This document shows, one piece after another, positions 19,213-26,314 of a stretch of DNA of 64,000 nucleotides. The stretch lies in contig NZ_CABPSQ010000001.1 in the NCBI RefSeq assembly GCF_902459775.1, positions 1,054,001 through 1,118,000 on the forward strand, given 5' to 3'. This DNA comes from Pandoraea captiosa (GTDB lineage: Bacteria > Pseudomonadota > Gammaproteobacteria > Burkholderiales > Burkholderiaceae). Position 1 is the first letter of the stretch, and each line of letters begins with the position of its first letter. The notes below the pieces were generated by a model that saw nothing but the letters and a program-made list of their open reading frames with translations, did not search any database and had not been told where the DNA came from. A program made the translations under genes and the position numbers.

Positions 19213-19875
19213 ATGAGCCATTTCAATCCCATCCGCGCGAAGGAAAACACGCATCTCACCACCGCGCGCCTGTCGTCACGCCTCAGACGCGCCGTCCGGC
19301 TGGTTTGCGCGATGACCACGGCGCTGGTCGCGGCATGTTCAGGGTCGCCGCCGAACCCGAATCCCTGGGCCGATCTGCCGCTCCAGACCGTGCCGGTCGA
19401 CTTGCCGCGCTATATGGGGCGCTGGTATGTCATTGCCAACATCCCCTACTTCGCCGAGCGCGACTTCGTTGGCAGCCGTGCCGAATGGGTGCTGCGCGAC
19501 GACGGTCGAATCGACGACCACTTTTACGGGCGCAAGGGATCGTTCGATCAGCCGGAGCAGCACTATCAGTTTGTCGACACGGTCGTGCCCGGCAGCGGCG
19601 GCGGACACTGGCGGGTGCGTCTCTTCTGGCCGGTATATGTTTCGCAACTGACGCTGTATGTCGATCCGGACTACCGGTACACCCTGCTTGGCTACCCCGA
19701 CAAATCGCTGGGCTGGATCTTCTCGCGCGAGCCTGTGATGGACGACGCAACCTACCGAAAGCTGCTGACCCGCTTCGACGAAATGGGCTACGACACCTCG
19801 CGCTTTCGGCGTGTGCCGCAAGTCGCGAATCAGATGGGTCAGCCCGGCTTCGCCAGCCCCGGTGAACGCGATTGA
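19213..19875 (+). CDS. Second lipocalin lipoprotein
   Basis: A 220-residue lipocalin with a long, Arg-rich n-region and lipobox LVAAC (Cys42, then Ser, so outer-membrane sorting is expected). The core has RYMGRWYVIANIPYFAERD (the GxWY motif), a YQFVDTVV strand and LFWPVYVSQLTLYVDPDYRY. It is divergent from Blc in sequence (PYFAERD instead of DHSFERG) and has its own ECF promoter. The start at 19213 follows the predicted transcription start and is the only good in-frame choice. The likely ligand is a fatty acid or lysophospholipid (family knowledge). Confidence 0.87.
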   Translation: MSHFNPIRAKENTHLTTARLSSRLRRAVRLVCAMTTALVAACSGSPPNPNPWADLPLQTVPVDLPRYMGRWYVIANIPYFAERDFVGSRAEWVLRDDGRIDDHFYGRKGSFDQPEQHYQFVDTVVPGSGGGHWRVRLFWPVYVSQLTLYVDPDYRYTLLGYPDKSLGWIFSREPVMDDATYRKLLTRFDEMGYDTSRFRRVPQVANQMGQPGFASPGERD

Positions 19876-19965
19876 GTGCGACTGAGTGCGCTTGAGCCCG
19901 CCTGGACACGGTGTGGACGGCATCGATCGCGATGGAATGCGATCGAGTTGCAAGATCACGTGCGA

Positions 19966-19994
19966 TTGCATCGCATCCGATGTAGCGATACAGT
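19966..19994 (+). promoter_or_regulatory. Possible sigma-70 promoter of the OhrR-like gene
   Basis: TTGCAT (19966-19971), 17 bases, TACAGT (19989-19994), about 40 bases before the start codon. Nearby there are repeated GCGATTGAGTGCGACTGAG-like and GCGATTGCATC words but no clear TACAATT-type OhrR box. Confidence 0.4.
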
Positions 19995-20034
19995 AGCCCA
20001 CATACACCGGGACTCAAACGAAGCCAACTACGCC

Positions 20035-20496
20035 ATGACACGCAAGACCCAGCCCGCAGCGGCCCCCCTGCCGCTGACCGATTTCCTCTGTTTCGCGATC
20101 TATTCCACCAATCTTGCCTTCGGCAAAGCCTACAAGCCCATTCTTCAGGCGCTTGGGCTGACCTACACCCAGTACATCGTGATCATCGCGCTCTGGGAAG
20201 AAGACCATCAGACAGTGAGCAGCCTGGGCGAGAAGCTCTTTCTCGAATCGAACACCCTCACGCCAATGCTCAAGAAGCTCGAAGCGATGGGCTACGTCAG
20301 CCGAGCGCGCAATACGGCGGACGAACGGCAGGTCGTGCTCAGCCTCACCGACGAAGGGCGGAAGTTGCGCGAGAAGGCGTTCTCCGCGGATCTGACCGAC
20401 GCTTGCGGGCTGAGCGCCAACGAGTTCCAGCACATTCGCGAGTCCATCGTCGCGCTGCGCACGAACCTCCTCAAGCACGTCGCCGAGCACGAGTAA
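20035..20496 (+). CDS. MarR-family regulator, OhrR-like (one-Cys peroxide sensor)
   Basis: A 153-residue MarR protein. The N-terminal helix has FLCFAIYSTNLAFGKAYKP, with Cys19 in the place of the reactive cysteine of OhrR. Tyrosines that bond it are also present (GLTYTQYIVIIALWE). The winged HTH follows (SSLGEKLFLESNTLTPMLKKLE and wing ADERQVVLSLT). OhrR releases DNA when Cys is oxidised by organic or lipid peroxides. No ohr gene is adjacent, which is unusual. Nearby lipid-modifying and lipocalin genes suggest it reports on lipid peroxide (inference). Confidence 0.85.
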   Translation: MTRKTQPAAAPLPLTDFLCFAIYSTNLAFGKAYKPILQALGLTYTQYIVIIALWEEDHQTVSSLGEKLFLESNTLTPMLKKLEAMGYVSRARNTADERQVVLSLTDEGRKLREKAFSADLTDACGLSANEFQHIRESIVALRTNLLKHVAEHE

Positions 20497-20593
20497 GGCC
20501 GGACCCGGGGGCATTGCGCGCAGTTTTCGCACTTTTCGGTAAACTGTCGGTTTCCGGAAGGCGCTGCCTCCCGCTGCCGAACCCGCATCCCCC

Positions 20594-21448
20594 ATGTCGA
20601 ACACCCACGAAATCCGCCCCGGCCAGTCGATCGAGCTGCTCAAGGAACTACACATCCTGACACGCGACGGCAAGATGAATCAGGACAGCCGCCGCAAGCT
20701 AAAACAGGTCTATCACCTGTTTCAATTCATCGAACCGCTGCTCCAGGAAGTCAAGACGGCGAATGGCCGTGTGACGCTCGTGGACCACGGCGCAGGCAAG
20801 TCCTATCTGGGCTTCATCCTCTACGACCTGTTCTTCAAGGCGCTGGCGGACGACTCTCATATCTTCGGCATCGAAACCCGCGAAGCGCTCGTCACGACCT
20901 CGACGGCACTGGCCGAGCGCCTCGGATTCCCCGGCATGTCGTTCCTGAATCTGTCCGTGGCGGACTCGATCACGTCCCCAGCGTTGCCCGAGACGGTCGA
21001 TGTCGTGACCGCCCTGCACGCCTGCAATACCGCAACGGACGACGCGATCCGCTTCGCGCTGGCCAAACAGGCTCGCCACATCGTGCTGGTCCCATGCTGT
21101 CAGGCCGAAGTCGCTGCCGTGCTGCGCAAGCACAAGGGCCAGCAACTCGGCGGCAACCCGCTCACCGAAATCTGGCGTCATCCGCTGCACACGCGCGAGT
21201 TCGGCAGTCAGGTGACCAACGTGCTGCGGTGCCTGCAACTGGAAGCTCATGGCTATCAGGTCAGCGTGACCGAACTGGTGGGCTGGGAACATTCGATGAA
21301 AAATGAGCTGATCATCGCGCAGTACAAGGATCTGCCGCGACGCCGCCCCGCCGAACGCCTGGAAAGCGTGCTGGCATCGCTGGGACTCGAAGAGATGCGT
21401 GAACGCTTCTTCACCGGTCCGGTTCCGGCGTCGCTTCCGGCCGCCTGA
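20594..21448 (+). CDS. SAM-dependent methyltransferase (Methyltransf_32-like)
   Basis: A 284-residue class I methyltransferase-like protein. Motif I is VTLVDHGAGKSYLGF, an acidic residue closing strand beta2 is in IFGIETRE, and motif IV-like ALHACNTATDDAI is followed by VPCCQAEV. The HACxxA and PCC motifs are typical of the Methyltransf_32 family (GSTCD-like). A possible RNA or small-molecule substrate is not established. It is 97 bp after the OhrR-like gene on the same strand. No clear promoter is visible in the gap. Confidence 0.7.
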   Translation: MSNTHEIRPGQSIELLKELHILTRDGKMNQDSRRKLKQVYHLFQFIEPLLQEVKTANGRVTLVDHGAGKSYLGFILYDLFFKALADDSHIFGIETREALVTTSTALAERLGFPGMSFLNLSVADSITSPALPETVDVVTALHACNTATDDAIRFALAKQARHIVLVPCCQAEVAAVLRKHKGQQLGGNPLTEIWRHPLHTREFGSQVTNVLRCLQLEAHGYQVSVTELVGWEHSMKNELIIAQYKDLPRRRPAERLESVLASLGLEEMRERFFTGPVPASLPAA

Positions 21449-21499
21449 GCGTCGCTCTGAGCATCGCCGCCTGCACCATCGGCGGCCCCCGAACCTCGC

Positions 21500-22153
21500 C
21501 TAAATCTCCACTGCCCTGAACCCCGGTTGCCGGAACGGATGCGCTTCGGCGAACGCCGGCATCTCGAAGCAGCGCTTTGCTAGGGCCGCTACGCGGGGAT
21601 AGGCAGCGAGATCCACCTTGTACAATTCGCCGATGATCGTCTGAGCGGCAATGCAGATGTCGGCGATTGTCGGCGTCGCACCCACGGCAAACGGCGCCGC
21701 GGGGCGCTTTTCCAGCATTCGCTCGTAGGTGGCAAGCCCCTCCCTCGCCCAATGGGCACACCACGCTTCGACGCCGTCCAGACCAGCGCCGTACGTCTGC
21801 GCAAGGTGCTTGCGCACCCTCGGCACCACAAACGGATGCGAATCCGCGACCGACACCAGCGCCATTGCGCGCGCGTATGCCCGGTCTGACGGATTGCCCG
21901 GCATCAGGCGGGGCGTCGGATGCATCTCGTCCAGAAACTCCATGATGGCCAGCGACTGGAAGACTCGCTGACCGTGATACACGAGCGTAGGCACGACACG
22001 TTCCGCATTCACGGCGGCGTAATCACCGTCGAACTGATGCCCCGCGAGAATATCCACCTCGATTTCTTCATAGGGCAGTTGCTTGAGCGCAAGTGCGACT
22101 TTCACGCGAAACGCGGCGTTCGAGCGCCAGAAGCCATAAAGCTGAATGGTCAT
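21500..22153 (-). CDS. Glutathione S-transferase, zeta-like (maleylacetoacetate isomerase family)
   Basis: A 217-residue two-domain GST. The thioredoxin domain starts IQLYGFWRSNAAFRVKVAL; the zeta signature SSCSxRVR is here SNAAFRVK, keeping the first Ser but losing the second Ser and the Cys. QSLAIMEFLDE is the usual GSH-binding loop (QS). The helical C-domain ends with FxxAHPxRQPG, as in MaiA. The altered active site makes true maleylacetoacetate isomerase activity uncertain, and no homogentisate genes are nearby. Start at MTIQLY chosen by family length. Confidence 0.78.
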   Translation of the reverse strand: MTIQLYGFWRSNAAFRVKVALALKQLPYEEIEVDILAGHQFDGDYAAVNAERVVPTLVYHGQRVFQSLAIMEFLDEMHPTPRLMPGNPSDRAYARAMALVSVADSHPFVVPRVRKHLAQTYGAGLDGVEAWCAHWAREGLATYERMLEKRPAAPFAVGATPTIADICIAAQTIIGELYKVDLAAYPRVAALAKRCFEMPAFAEAHPFRQPGFRAVEI

Positions 22154-22225
22154 GGGACGGTCCAATCGTCGAAGCATCAAAGATCAAAGGGAACGCAAAT
22201 GCCGCTGACCCGCCAACGCGCACCA

Positions 22226-22283
22226 ACGATTGCATTTGCAACTGAATCGACGCCATGATGCCATTCGACGATTGCATTTGCAA
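22226..22283. repeat. Two identical 16-bp dyad-containing repeats, 42 bp apart
   Basis: ACGATTGCATTTGCAA occurs at 22226-22241 and again at 22268-22283. Each contains TTGCA-TT-TGCAA, an inverted repeat. The start-to-start distance of 42 bp equals four helical turns, so a bound factor would sit on one face of the DNA. They lie between the GST start and the ECF promoter of the sigma gene and may bind a regulator of either. Within the 379-bp gene-free stretch 22154-22532 the only other element seen is that promoter. Confidence 0.6.
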
Positions 22284-22364
22284 TTCAACTTATTCGGGAT
22301 AGGGATGCCAGCCCTCGCCCGTGCCGTAGGCCACAAACGCATCCCTTCGTATTTGCCTTGTGGG

Positions 22365-22394
22365 TGCATCCGAATGCCGCCGTCATCCGTATTC
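22365..22394 (+). promoter_or_regulatory. ECF sigma promoter of the sigma/anti-sigma operon
   Basis: TGCATCCG (22365-22372), N16, GTATTC (22389-22394). Same boxes and spacing as the FAS1, lipocalin and lipid-operon promoters. This implies autoregulation of the sigma factor. Transcription would start near 22401, where an in-frame ATG also lies, so a leaderless longer form is possible. Confidence 0.75.
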
Positions 22395-22532
22395 GTCGAC
22401 ATGAACCCTTCGAGGCATCTCGCCATGACGGCTGCCAGCCCCCGCCTGCCAAGCACTGTGCGTCATTGCGCGCCGGAGATGCTATATTGCGCGGATCATC
22501 ACTGTTATGGCCCGTGCCGGGGCCTCGTCCGC

Positions 22533-23162
22533 ATGAGCGACATGCCCGCAAGCGAGAGTCGACCCAGCTCAGAAAGCCGCCAAAGTGCCGCCGATGCCCA
22601 AGCCGCGACAACTGCCGCAAGTGCACCGGACTCGACACTCAATCGCATGCTAAGCGCCGTCGGTCGGGCCGATCGCGAAGCGTTCGCCGAGTTGTACCGG
22701 GTAACGTCCTCGCGGCTGTTCGGCGTGATCCTTCGCATGGTCCGCGACCGCGCGGAAGCGGAAGACCTGCTGCAGGACGTTTTCGTCAACATCTGGCGAC
22801 GGGCAGACGCCTTCGACGCGACACGCGGCAACGCCATGACCTGGCTGATCACGATGGCCCGCAACCGGACGATCGATCGGCTGCGCGAGCATCGCGAAGC
22901 TGCCCTCGACGAAGCCGACGCCCTTGCCGTTCCATCCGAAGACCCGACCCCCGCCGCACTGGCTGAAGCCACCCAGGCCCGGCAGCGTCTCGAACAATGC
23001 ATGCAACGACTGGAGCCGCAGCAGCGCGGCGTGGTGCGTGAGGCGTTCTTTAGCGGTGCGTCGTACAGTGAACTTGCGGCCCGGCTGAGCGTGCCGCTCG
23101 GGACTTTGAAAAGCTGGATCCGGCGCAGCCTGATGCAGTTGAAGGTGTGCCTCGACCAATGA
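22533..23162 (+). CDS. ECF RNA polymerase sigma factor (SigK/ECF19-like)
   Basis: A 209-residue sigma-70 family protein with regions 2 and 4 only. Region 2 has FAELYRVTSSRLFGVILRMV, DLLQDVFVNIWRRA and GNAMTWLITMARNRTIDRLR. Region 4 has LEQCMQRLEPQQRGVVREAFFSG with the HTH SYSELAARLSVPLGTLKSWIRRSL. The N-terminal 38 residues are a polar, poorly conserved tail. The start at 22533 lacks a strong ribosome site; an alternative ATG at 22401 coincides with the predicted transcription start. Its stop overlaps the anti-sigma start (ATGA). I infer it reads the TGCATCCG-N16-GTAT promoters. Confidence 0.9.
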   Translation: MSDMPASESRPSSESRQSAADAQAATTAASAPDSTLNRMLSAVGRADREAFAELYRVTSSRLFGVILRMVRDRAEAEDLLQDVFVNIWRRADAFDATRGNAMTWLITMARNRTIDRLREHREAALDEADALAVPSEDPTPAALAEATQARQRLEQCMQRLEPQQRGVVREAFFSGASYSELAARLSVPLGTLKSWIRRSLMQLKVCLDQ

Positions 23163-23890
23163 CTACCCCCGCCACCCCGGAAGACGACCTTCGCTGCGCC
23201 GAATATGCGCTCGGTGTTCTGGACACTGCCGAGCGGCGCGCGCTCGAACAGTCGGCCAGCACCAATCCCCAGATTCAGGCAAGCCTCGATCAGTGGCAGC
23301 AGCGCATTGCGCCGCTGGCCGAGGATGTGCCCGCAGTCGAGCCGCCGGTACGCGTATGGCAACGAATTCAGCGAGACCTCGGCTTTGCGGTGAACACCGG
23401 CGTGAAGCCCGCGGCACAGGCGTCGTTGTGGGACAACCTGAATCTGTGGCGCTGGCTGGGCATCGGTGCGAGCGTAGCGGCCATGGCGCTGCTCGCCGTG
23501 AACGTCAATACGCTGCGTCGACCGGACAGCCCTGCTCCGGCGGTCTCAAGCGCTTACATGGTGGCCACGATCGCGCGTCAGGACGGTGTCGCCCACTGGA
23601 CGGCGACCGTCGATACGCGCCGCGCGAACATGGTGGTCGTGCCGGCGGTCAAGCCGACGATCGCCGCTGGCAAGGCAACCGAACTCTGGCTGATTCCGAA
23701 GGACGCCAAGCCCATCGCACTGGGCGTCTTTGCCGCGGATCAACCGGCGTCCATGACGCTGCCCGCGGACATCCTCGCGAAGATCGACGGCAACGCGGTG
23801 CTTGCGGTGTCCATCGAACCGCCGGGCGGTTCGCCGACCGGACAGCCCACGGGGCCGGTGGTCGCCACAGGCGCCATCCGTCCGGCGTGA
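23159..23890 (+). CDS. Membrane anti-sigma factor, RskA family
   Basis: A 243-residue anti-sigma factor. The N-terminal cytoplasmic domain (residues 1-80: DDLRCAEYALGVLDTAERRALE) binds the sigma factor. One TM segment (about 98-118, WRWLGIGASVAAMALLAV) follows. The periplasmic RskA C-terminal domain has YMVATIARQDG, ELWLIP and LAVSIEPPGGSPTGQPTGPV. It is translationally coupled to the sigma gene. In RskA systems release of sigma needs regulated proteolysis or reduction. No protease gene is in the window, and the inducing signal is unknown. Confidence 0.9.
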   Translation: MTTPATPEDDLRCAEYALGVLDTAERRALEQSASTNPQIQASLDQWQQRIAPLAEDVPAVEPPVRVWQRIQRDLGFAVNTGVKPAAQASLWDNLNLWRWLGIGASVAAMALLAVNVNTLRRPDSPAPAVSSAYMVATIARQDGVAHWTATVDTRRANMVVVPAVKPTIAAGKATELWLIPKDAKPIALGVFAADQPASMTLPADILAKIDGNAVLAVSIEPPGGSPTGQPTGPVVATGAIRPA

Positions 23891-23921
23891 TTCCGGTGTT
23901 CCCGGCCCTCCCTCACTAGCC

Positions 23922-24746
23922 ATGTCCCAAAAAGTTGCTTCGTCCAAGGATTGGGTGATGCGCGCGACGCCCTTGCAAGGCGTCGAGCGTATCGAAGCCT
24001 GGTTCCAGGACAAGGCCTACGCCATGCATCGCCACGATACGTACGCCATCGGCCGTACGCTCGCCGGCGTGCAGCGCTTCAACTATCGACGCGATCAGCG
24101 CGACAGTTTGCCGGGCAACACCATGGTGCTGCACCCGGATGAAGCGCATGACGGGCAGGCGGGCACCAGCGAGGGGTTCCGTTACCGGATGATTTACGTC
24201 GAACCGGCGCTCTTTCAGGAAGTGCTGGGCGGACAGGCGCTCCCGTTTATCGAGGGTGGTGTGTCGACGGACCCTCGCCTGGCAGCCGCAACGCAAAGCC
24301 TGTTGCAGCATGTCGGCCATACGCTGGAGCCCCTCGAACAGAGCGATGCGCTCACGGAACTGGCGCATGCGCTTGCGGACGTCTCGGGCATGTCTCGCGT
24401 TCCGGAGAAAGGCGACTACGTCGCAGCACAGCGCGCACGCGACTATCTGCATGCGAATTGCTCGCGCGTCGTTACGCTGGAGGAAGTGGAAGCCGCCACC
24501 GGGCGGGATCGCTGGAGCCTGTCGAACGACTTTCGCACCTTTTACGGCACCAGCCCATATCGTTACCTCACGATGCGCCGCCTCGATGCCGTGCGTCGCC
24601 AGCTGCTCTCGGGCACCTCGCTGGCCACGGCGGCGGCCGAAGCGGGATTCGCCGATCAGAGCCACATGAGCCGCCATTTCCTCAAGGCTTTCGGCCTCAC
24701 CCCTGGCCGCTGGCGCCAGATCGCCAGGGGGATGAGCGGCGTTTGA
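23922..24746 (+). CDS. AraC-family regulator with cupin-type sensor domain
   Basis: A 274-residue AraC/XylS regulator. The N-terminal half is an AraC-binding cupin (MHRHDTYAIGRTLAGVQRF, GNTMVLHPDEAHDG). The C-terminal half carries two HTHs (TLEEVEAATGRDRWSLSNDFRTFYG and SLATAAAEAGFADQSHMSRHFLKAFGLTPGRWR). The start ATG is 31 bp after the anti-sigma stop, so it may be read through from the sigma operon. The following cupin gene, 111 bp downstream with its own ribosome site, is the most likely target. Confidence 0.87.
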   Translation: MSQKVASSKDWVMRATPLQGVERIEAWFQDKAYAMHRHDTYAIGRTLAGVQRFNYRRDQRDSLPGNTMVLHPDEAHDGQAGTSEGFRYRMIYVEPALFQEVLGGQALPFIEGGVSTDPRLAAATQSLLQHVGHTLEPLEQSDALTELAHALADVSGMSRVPEKGDYVAAQRARDYLHANCSRVVTLEEVEAATGRDRWSLSNDFRTFYGTSPYRYLTMRRLDAVRRQLLSGTSLATAAAEAGFADQSHMSRHFLKAFGLTPGRWRQIARGMSGV

Positions 24747-24857
24747 GCCCGCCACGGCTCTCGGCGGCTCTCCACGGCTCTCCACCCACGATCGTTCAAT
24801 ACGCCCTGCTCGACGCGACGTACTCTCGACATCTTCACCCCAAGAACGGAGAGAACG

Positions 24858-25283
24858 ATGTCTGCATCCCCCCATGCCCATGGCGCACCTGCGTCGCGCG
24901 GCCAATGCGAAGCGATTGATCTTGCAGGGAAAATTGCACTGATCGACGGTCACTGGCAGCCGCGCGTCGTGGCCGAAATGAACGACTACCAGTTCAAGGT
25001 CGTCAAGCTTCAGGGTGAGTTCGTCTGGCACCAGCACGCCGACACCGACGAGACCTTCATCGTGCTGGAGGGCGAGTTGCGCATCGACTTCCGGGGCGGT
25101 CCCGCCGGAGATGGCTCGATGCAGCTTCGCGCCGGTCAGATGGGTGTCGTGCCGAAGGGCGTGGCGCACAGACCATACGCGCTGACCGAAGTGAAACTCT
25201 TGCTGATCGAGCCACGCGGCGTCGCGAATACCGGCGATGGCGCGGCCACCGAGCGCACCGTCGCGAACGATCAGTGGATCTAA
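24858..25283 (+). CDS. Small cupin-domain protein
   Basis: A 141-residue single-domain cupin. Cupin motif 1 is GEFVWHQHADTDETFIVLEGELRIDF with the His, His, Glu metal ligands; motif 2 is GVVPKGVAHRPYA with the second-strand His. Such proteins bind Fe, Mn, Zn or Ni and may be dioxygenases, isomerases or sensors. No specific activity can be assigned. GGAGAGAACG precedes the ATG. A strong terminator hairpin follows, separating it from the lipid operon. Confidence 0.82.
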   Translation: MSASPHAHGAPASRGQCEAIDLAGKIALIDGHWQPRVVAEMNDYQFKVVKLQGEFVWHQHADTDETFIVLEGELRIDFRGGPAGDGSMQLRAGQMGVVPKGVAHRPYALTEVKLLLIEPRGVANTGDGAATERTVANDQWI

Positions 25284-25286
25284 GGC

Positions 25287-25317
25287 GGCCGCCCGGGTAC
25301 CCGCCTCCCGGGCGGCC
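25287..25317. terminator. Strong hairpin after the cupin gene
   Basis: GGCCGCCCGGG (25287-25297) and CCCGGGCGGCC (25307-25317) form a perfect 11-bp stem with a 9-base loop. There is no long T tract, so it may be a terminator or an mRNA 3' stabiliser. A degenerate tandem repeat of TTTGCGCGG units follows at 25319-25357. Confidence 0.6.
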
Positions 25318-25386
25318 GGGTTTGCGCGGTTTGCGCGGTTTGCACCGTTTGCACCTCGCTCCCCCTCAAAAATAGTTTTCACCGCA

Positions 25387-25416
25387 TGCATCCGAATGGG
25401 CGCGTCGTCGGTATAG
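25387..25416 (+). promoter_or_regulatory. ECF sigma promoter of the lipid-modification operon
   Basis: TGCATCCG (25387-25394), N16, GTATAG (25411-25416), about 70 bp before the DUF1295 start codon. The first two spacer bases (AA) and a CGTC within the spacer also match the sigma gene promoter. It drives the five-gene operon ending at 30905. Confidence 0.75.
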
Positions 25417-25486
25417 AGCGATATCGAATCGCGATGCCATCCCGATTCCGTTCGATTCCGCTTTCCGACCCGCCCACGGAGCCCGC

Positions 25487-26284
25487 ATGCCAGTCGTCGC
25501 AGCAGCCGTCATCGCGTTCGCAGGAACGAGCCTTGCGCTAAGCGCCGCGTGGATCTACCAATGGCGCACGCTTAACGCAGGCATGGTCGATCCCGTTTGG
25601 GCGGCCACGCTCGGAGGCATTGCTGTACTGGCCGCCGCCATGGGCACGGGCGACGTCACGAATCGCCTGTTCGTCGGTATCGCGGGCGGTCTTTGGGGCT
25701 TGCGTCTCGCGGTGCACCTCTGGCGCAGAAACTACGGCAAGCCGGAAGACGCGCGTTACCGGAAGTTCCGCGACCAATGGGGCGACGCGGCCGGGCGCAA
25801 CATGTTCTGGTTCTTTCAGTTGCAAGGCGTGATCGCGATGTTGCTCGCGATGGCGTTCTTCGTGCCCGCCTTCAATCCGACAGCGCCGTCACCGCTCGCC
25901 CTGATTTCAGCCTCGCTCATCTGGCTCGCGGCAGTTACCGGCGAGGCGGCCGCCGACCGCCAGTTGCGACGCTTTTGCGCCGACAGCCGACATCGCACCC
26001 AGGTCTGTCAGGTCGGCTGGTGGCGATATTCCCGGCATCCCAACTACTTTTTCGAATGCCTGCACTGGTGCGCCTATCCGGCGCTGGCCTTCGGTGCCCC
26101 CGGTGCGTGGCTGACGATACTCCCGCCATTGCTCATGGCGTGGTTGCTGCTCAAGATCTCGGGCATCCCCTTGCTCGAAGCGCACCTGATGCGCTCGCGT
26201 CCCGCCTACAAGGTCTACCAGCAAACCACCAGTGTGCTCGTTCCGTGGCCTCCGAAGCCGGCCACACAAGCGCCCTCACCCTGA
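25487..26284 (+). CDS. DUF1295 membrane protein (steroid 5-alpha-reductase-like / isoprenylcysteine methyltransferase-like fold)
   Basis: A 265-residue integral membrane protein with about seven TM segments. The C-terminal half has the family signature: GWWRYSRHPNYFFECLHWCAYPALAF, GIPLLEAHLMRSRPAYKVYQ. The family shares its fold with 5-alpha reductases, which act on enoyl or steroid double bonds with NADPH. As first gene of an operon with two Cfa-type methyltransferases it probably reduces or rearranges an intermediate fatty-acyl chain in the inner membrane (inference). It is headed by an ECF promoter. Confidence 0.85.
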   Translation: MPVVAAAVIAFAGTSLALSAAWIYQWRTLNAGMVDPVWAATLGGIAVLAAAMGTGDVTNRLFVGIAGGLWGLRLAVHLWRRNYGKPEDARYRKFRDQWGDAAGRNMFWFFQLQGVIAMLLAMAFFVPAFNPTAPSPLALISASLIWLAAVTGEAAADRQLRRFCADSRHRTQVCQVGWWRYSRHPNYFFECLHWCAYPALAFGAPGAWLTILPPLLMAWLLLKISGIPLLEAHLMRSRPAYKVYQQTTSVLVPWPPKPATQAPSP

Positions 26285-26314
26285 TTTCGACCGTCGACGC
26301 CAGGAGTCAGACCC

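Noticed and set aside
19973-19979. GCATCCG before the OhrR-like gene as a fifth ECF promoter
   Set aside because: No GTAT 16 bases downstream (GCCC instead), and no T before GCATCCG.
21900-21925. TGCATCCG on the minus strand inside the GST gene
   Set aside because: Inside coding sequence, and the base run 16 positions on is CGGG rather than GTAT.
23916-25391. 491-codon minus-strand frame across the AraC and cupin genes
   Set aside because: It spans two well-supported genes and a terminator hairpin on the other strand.
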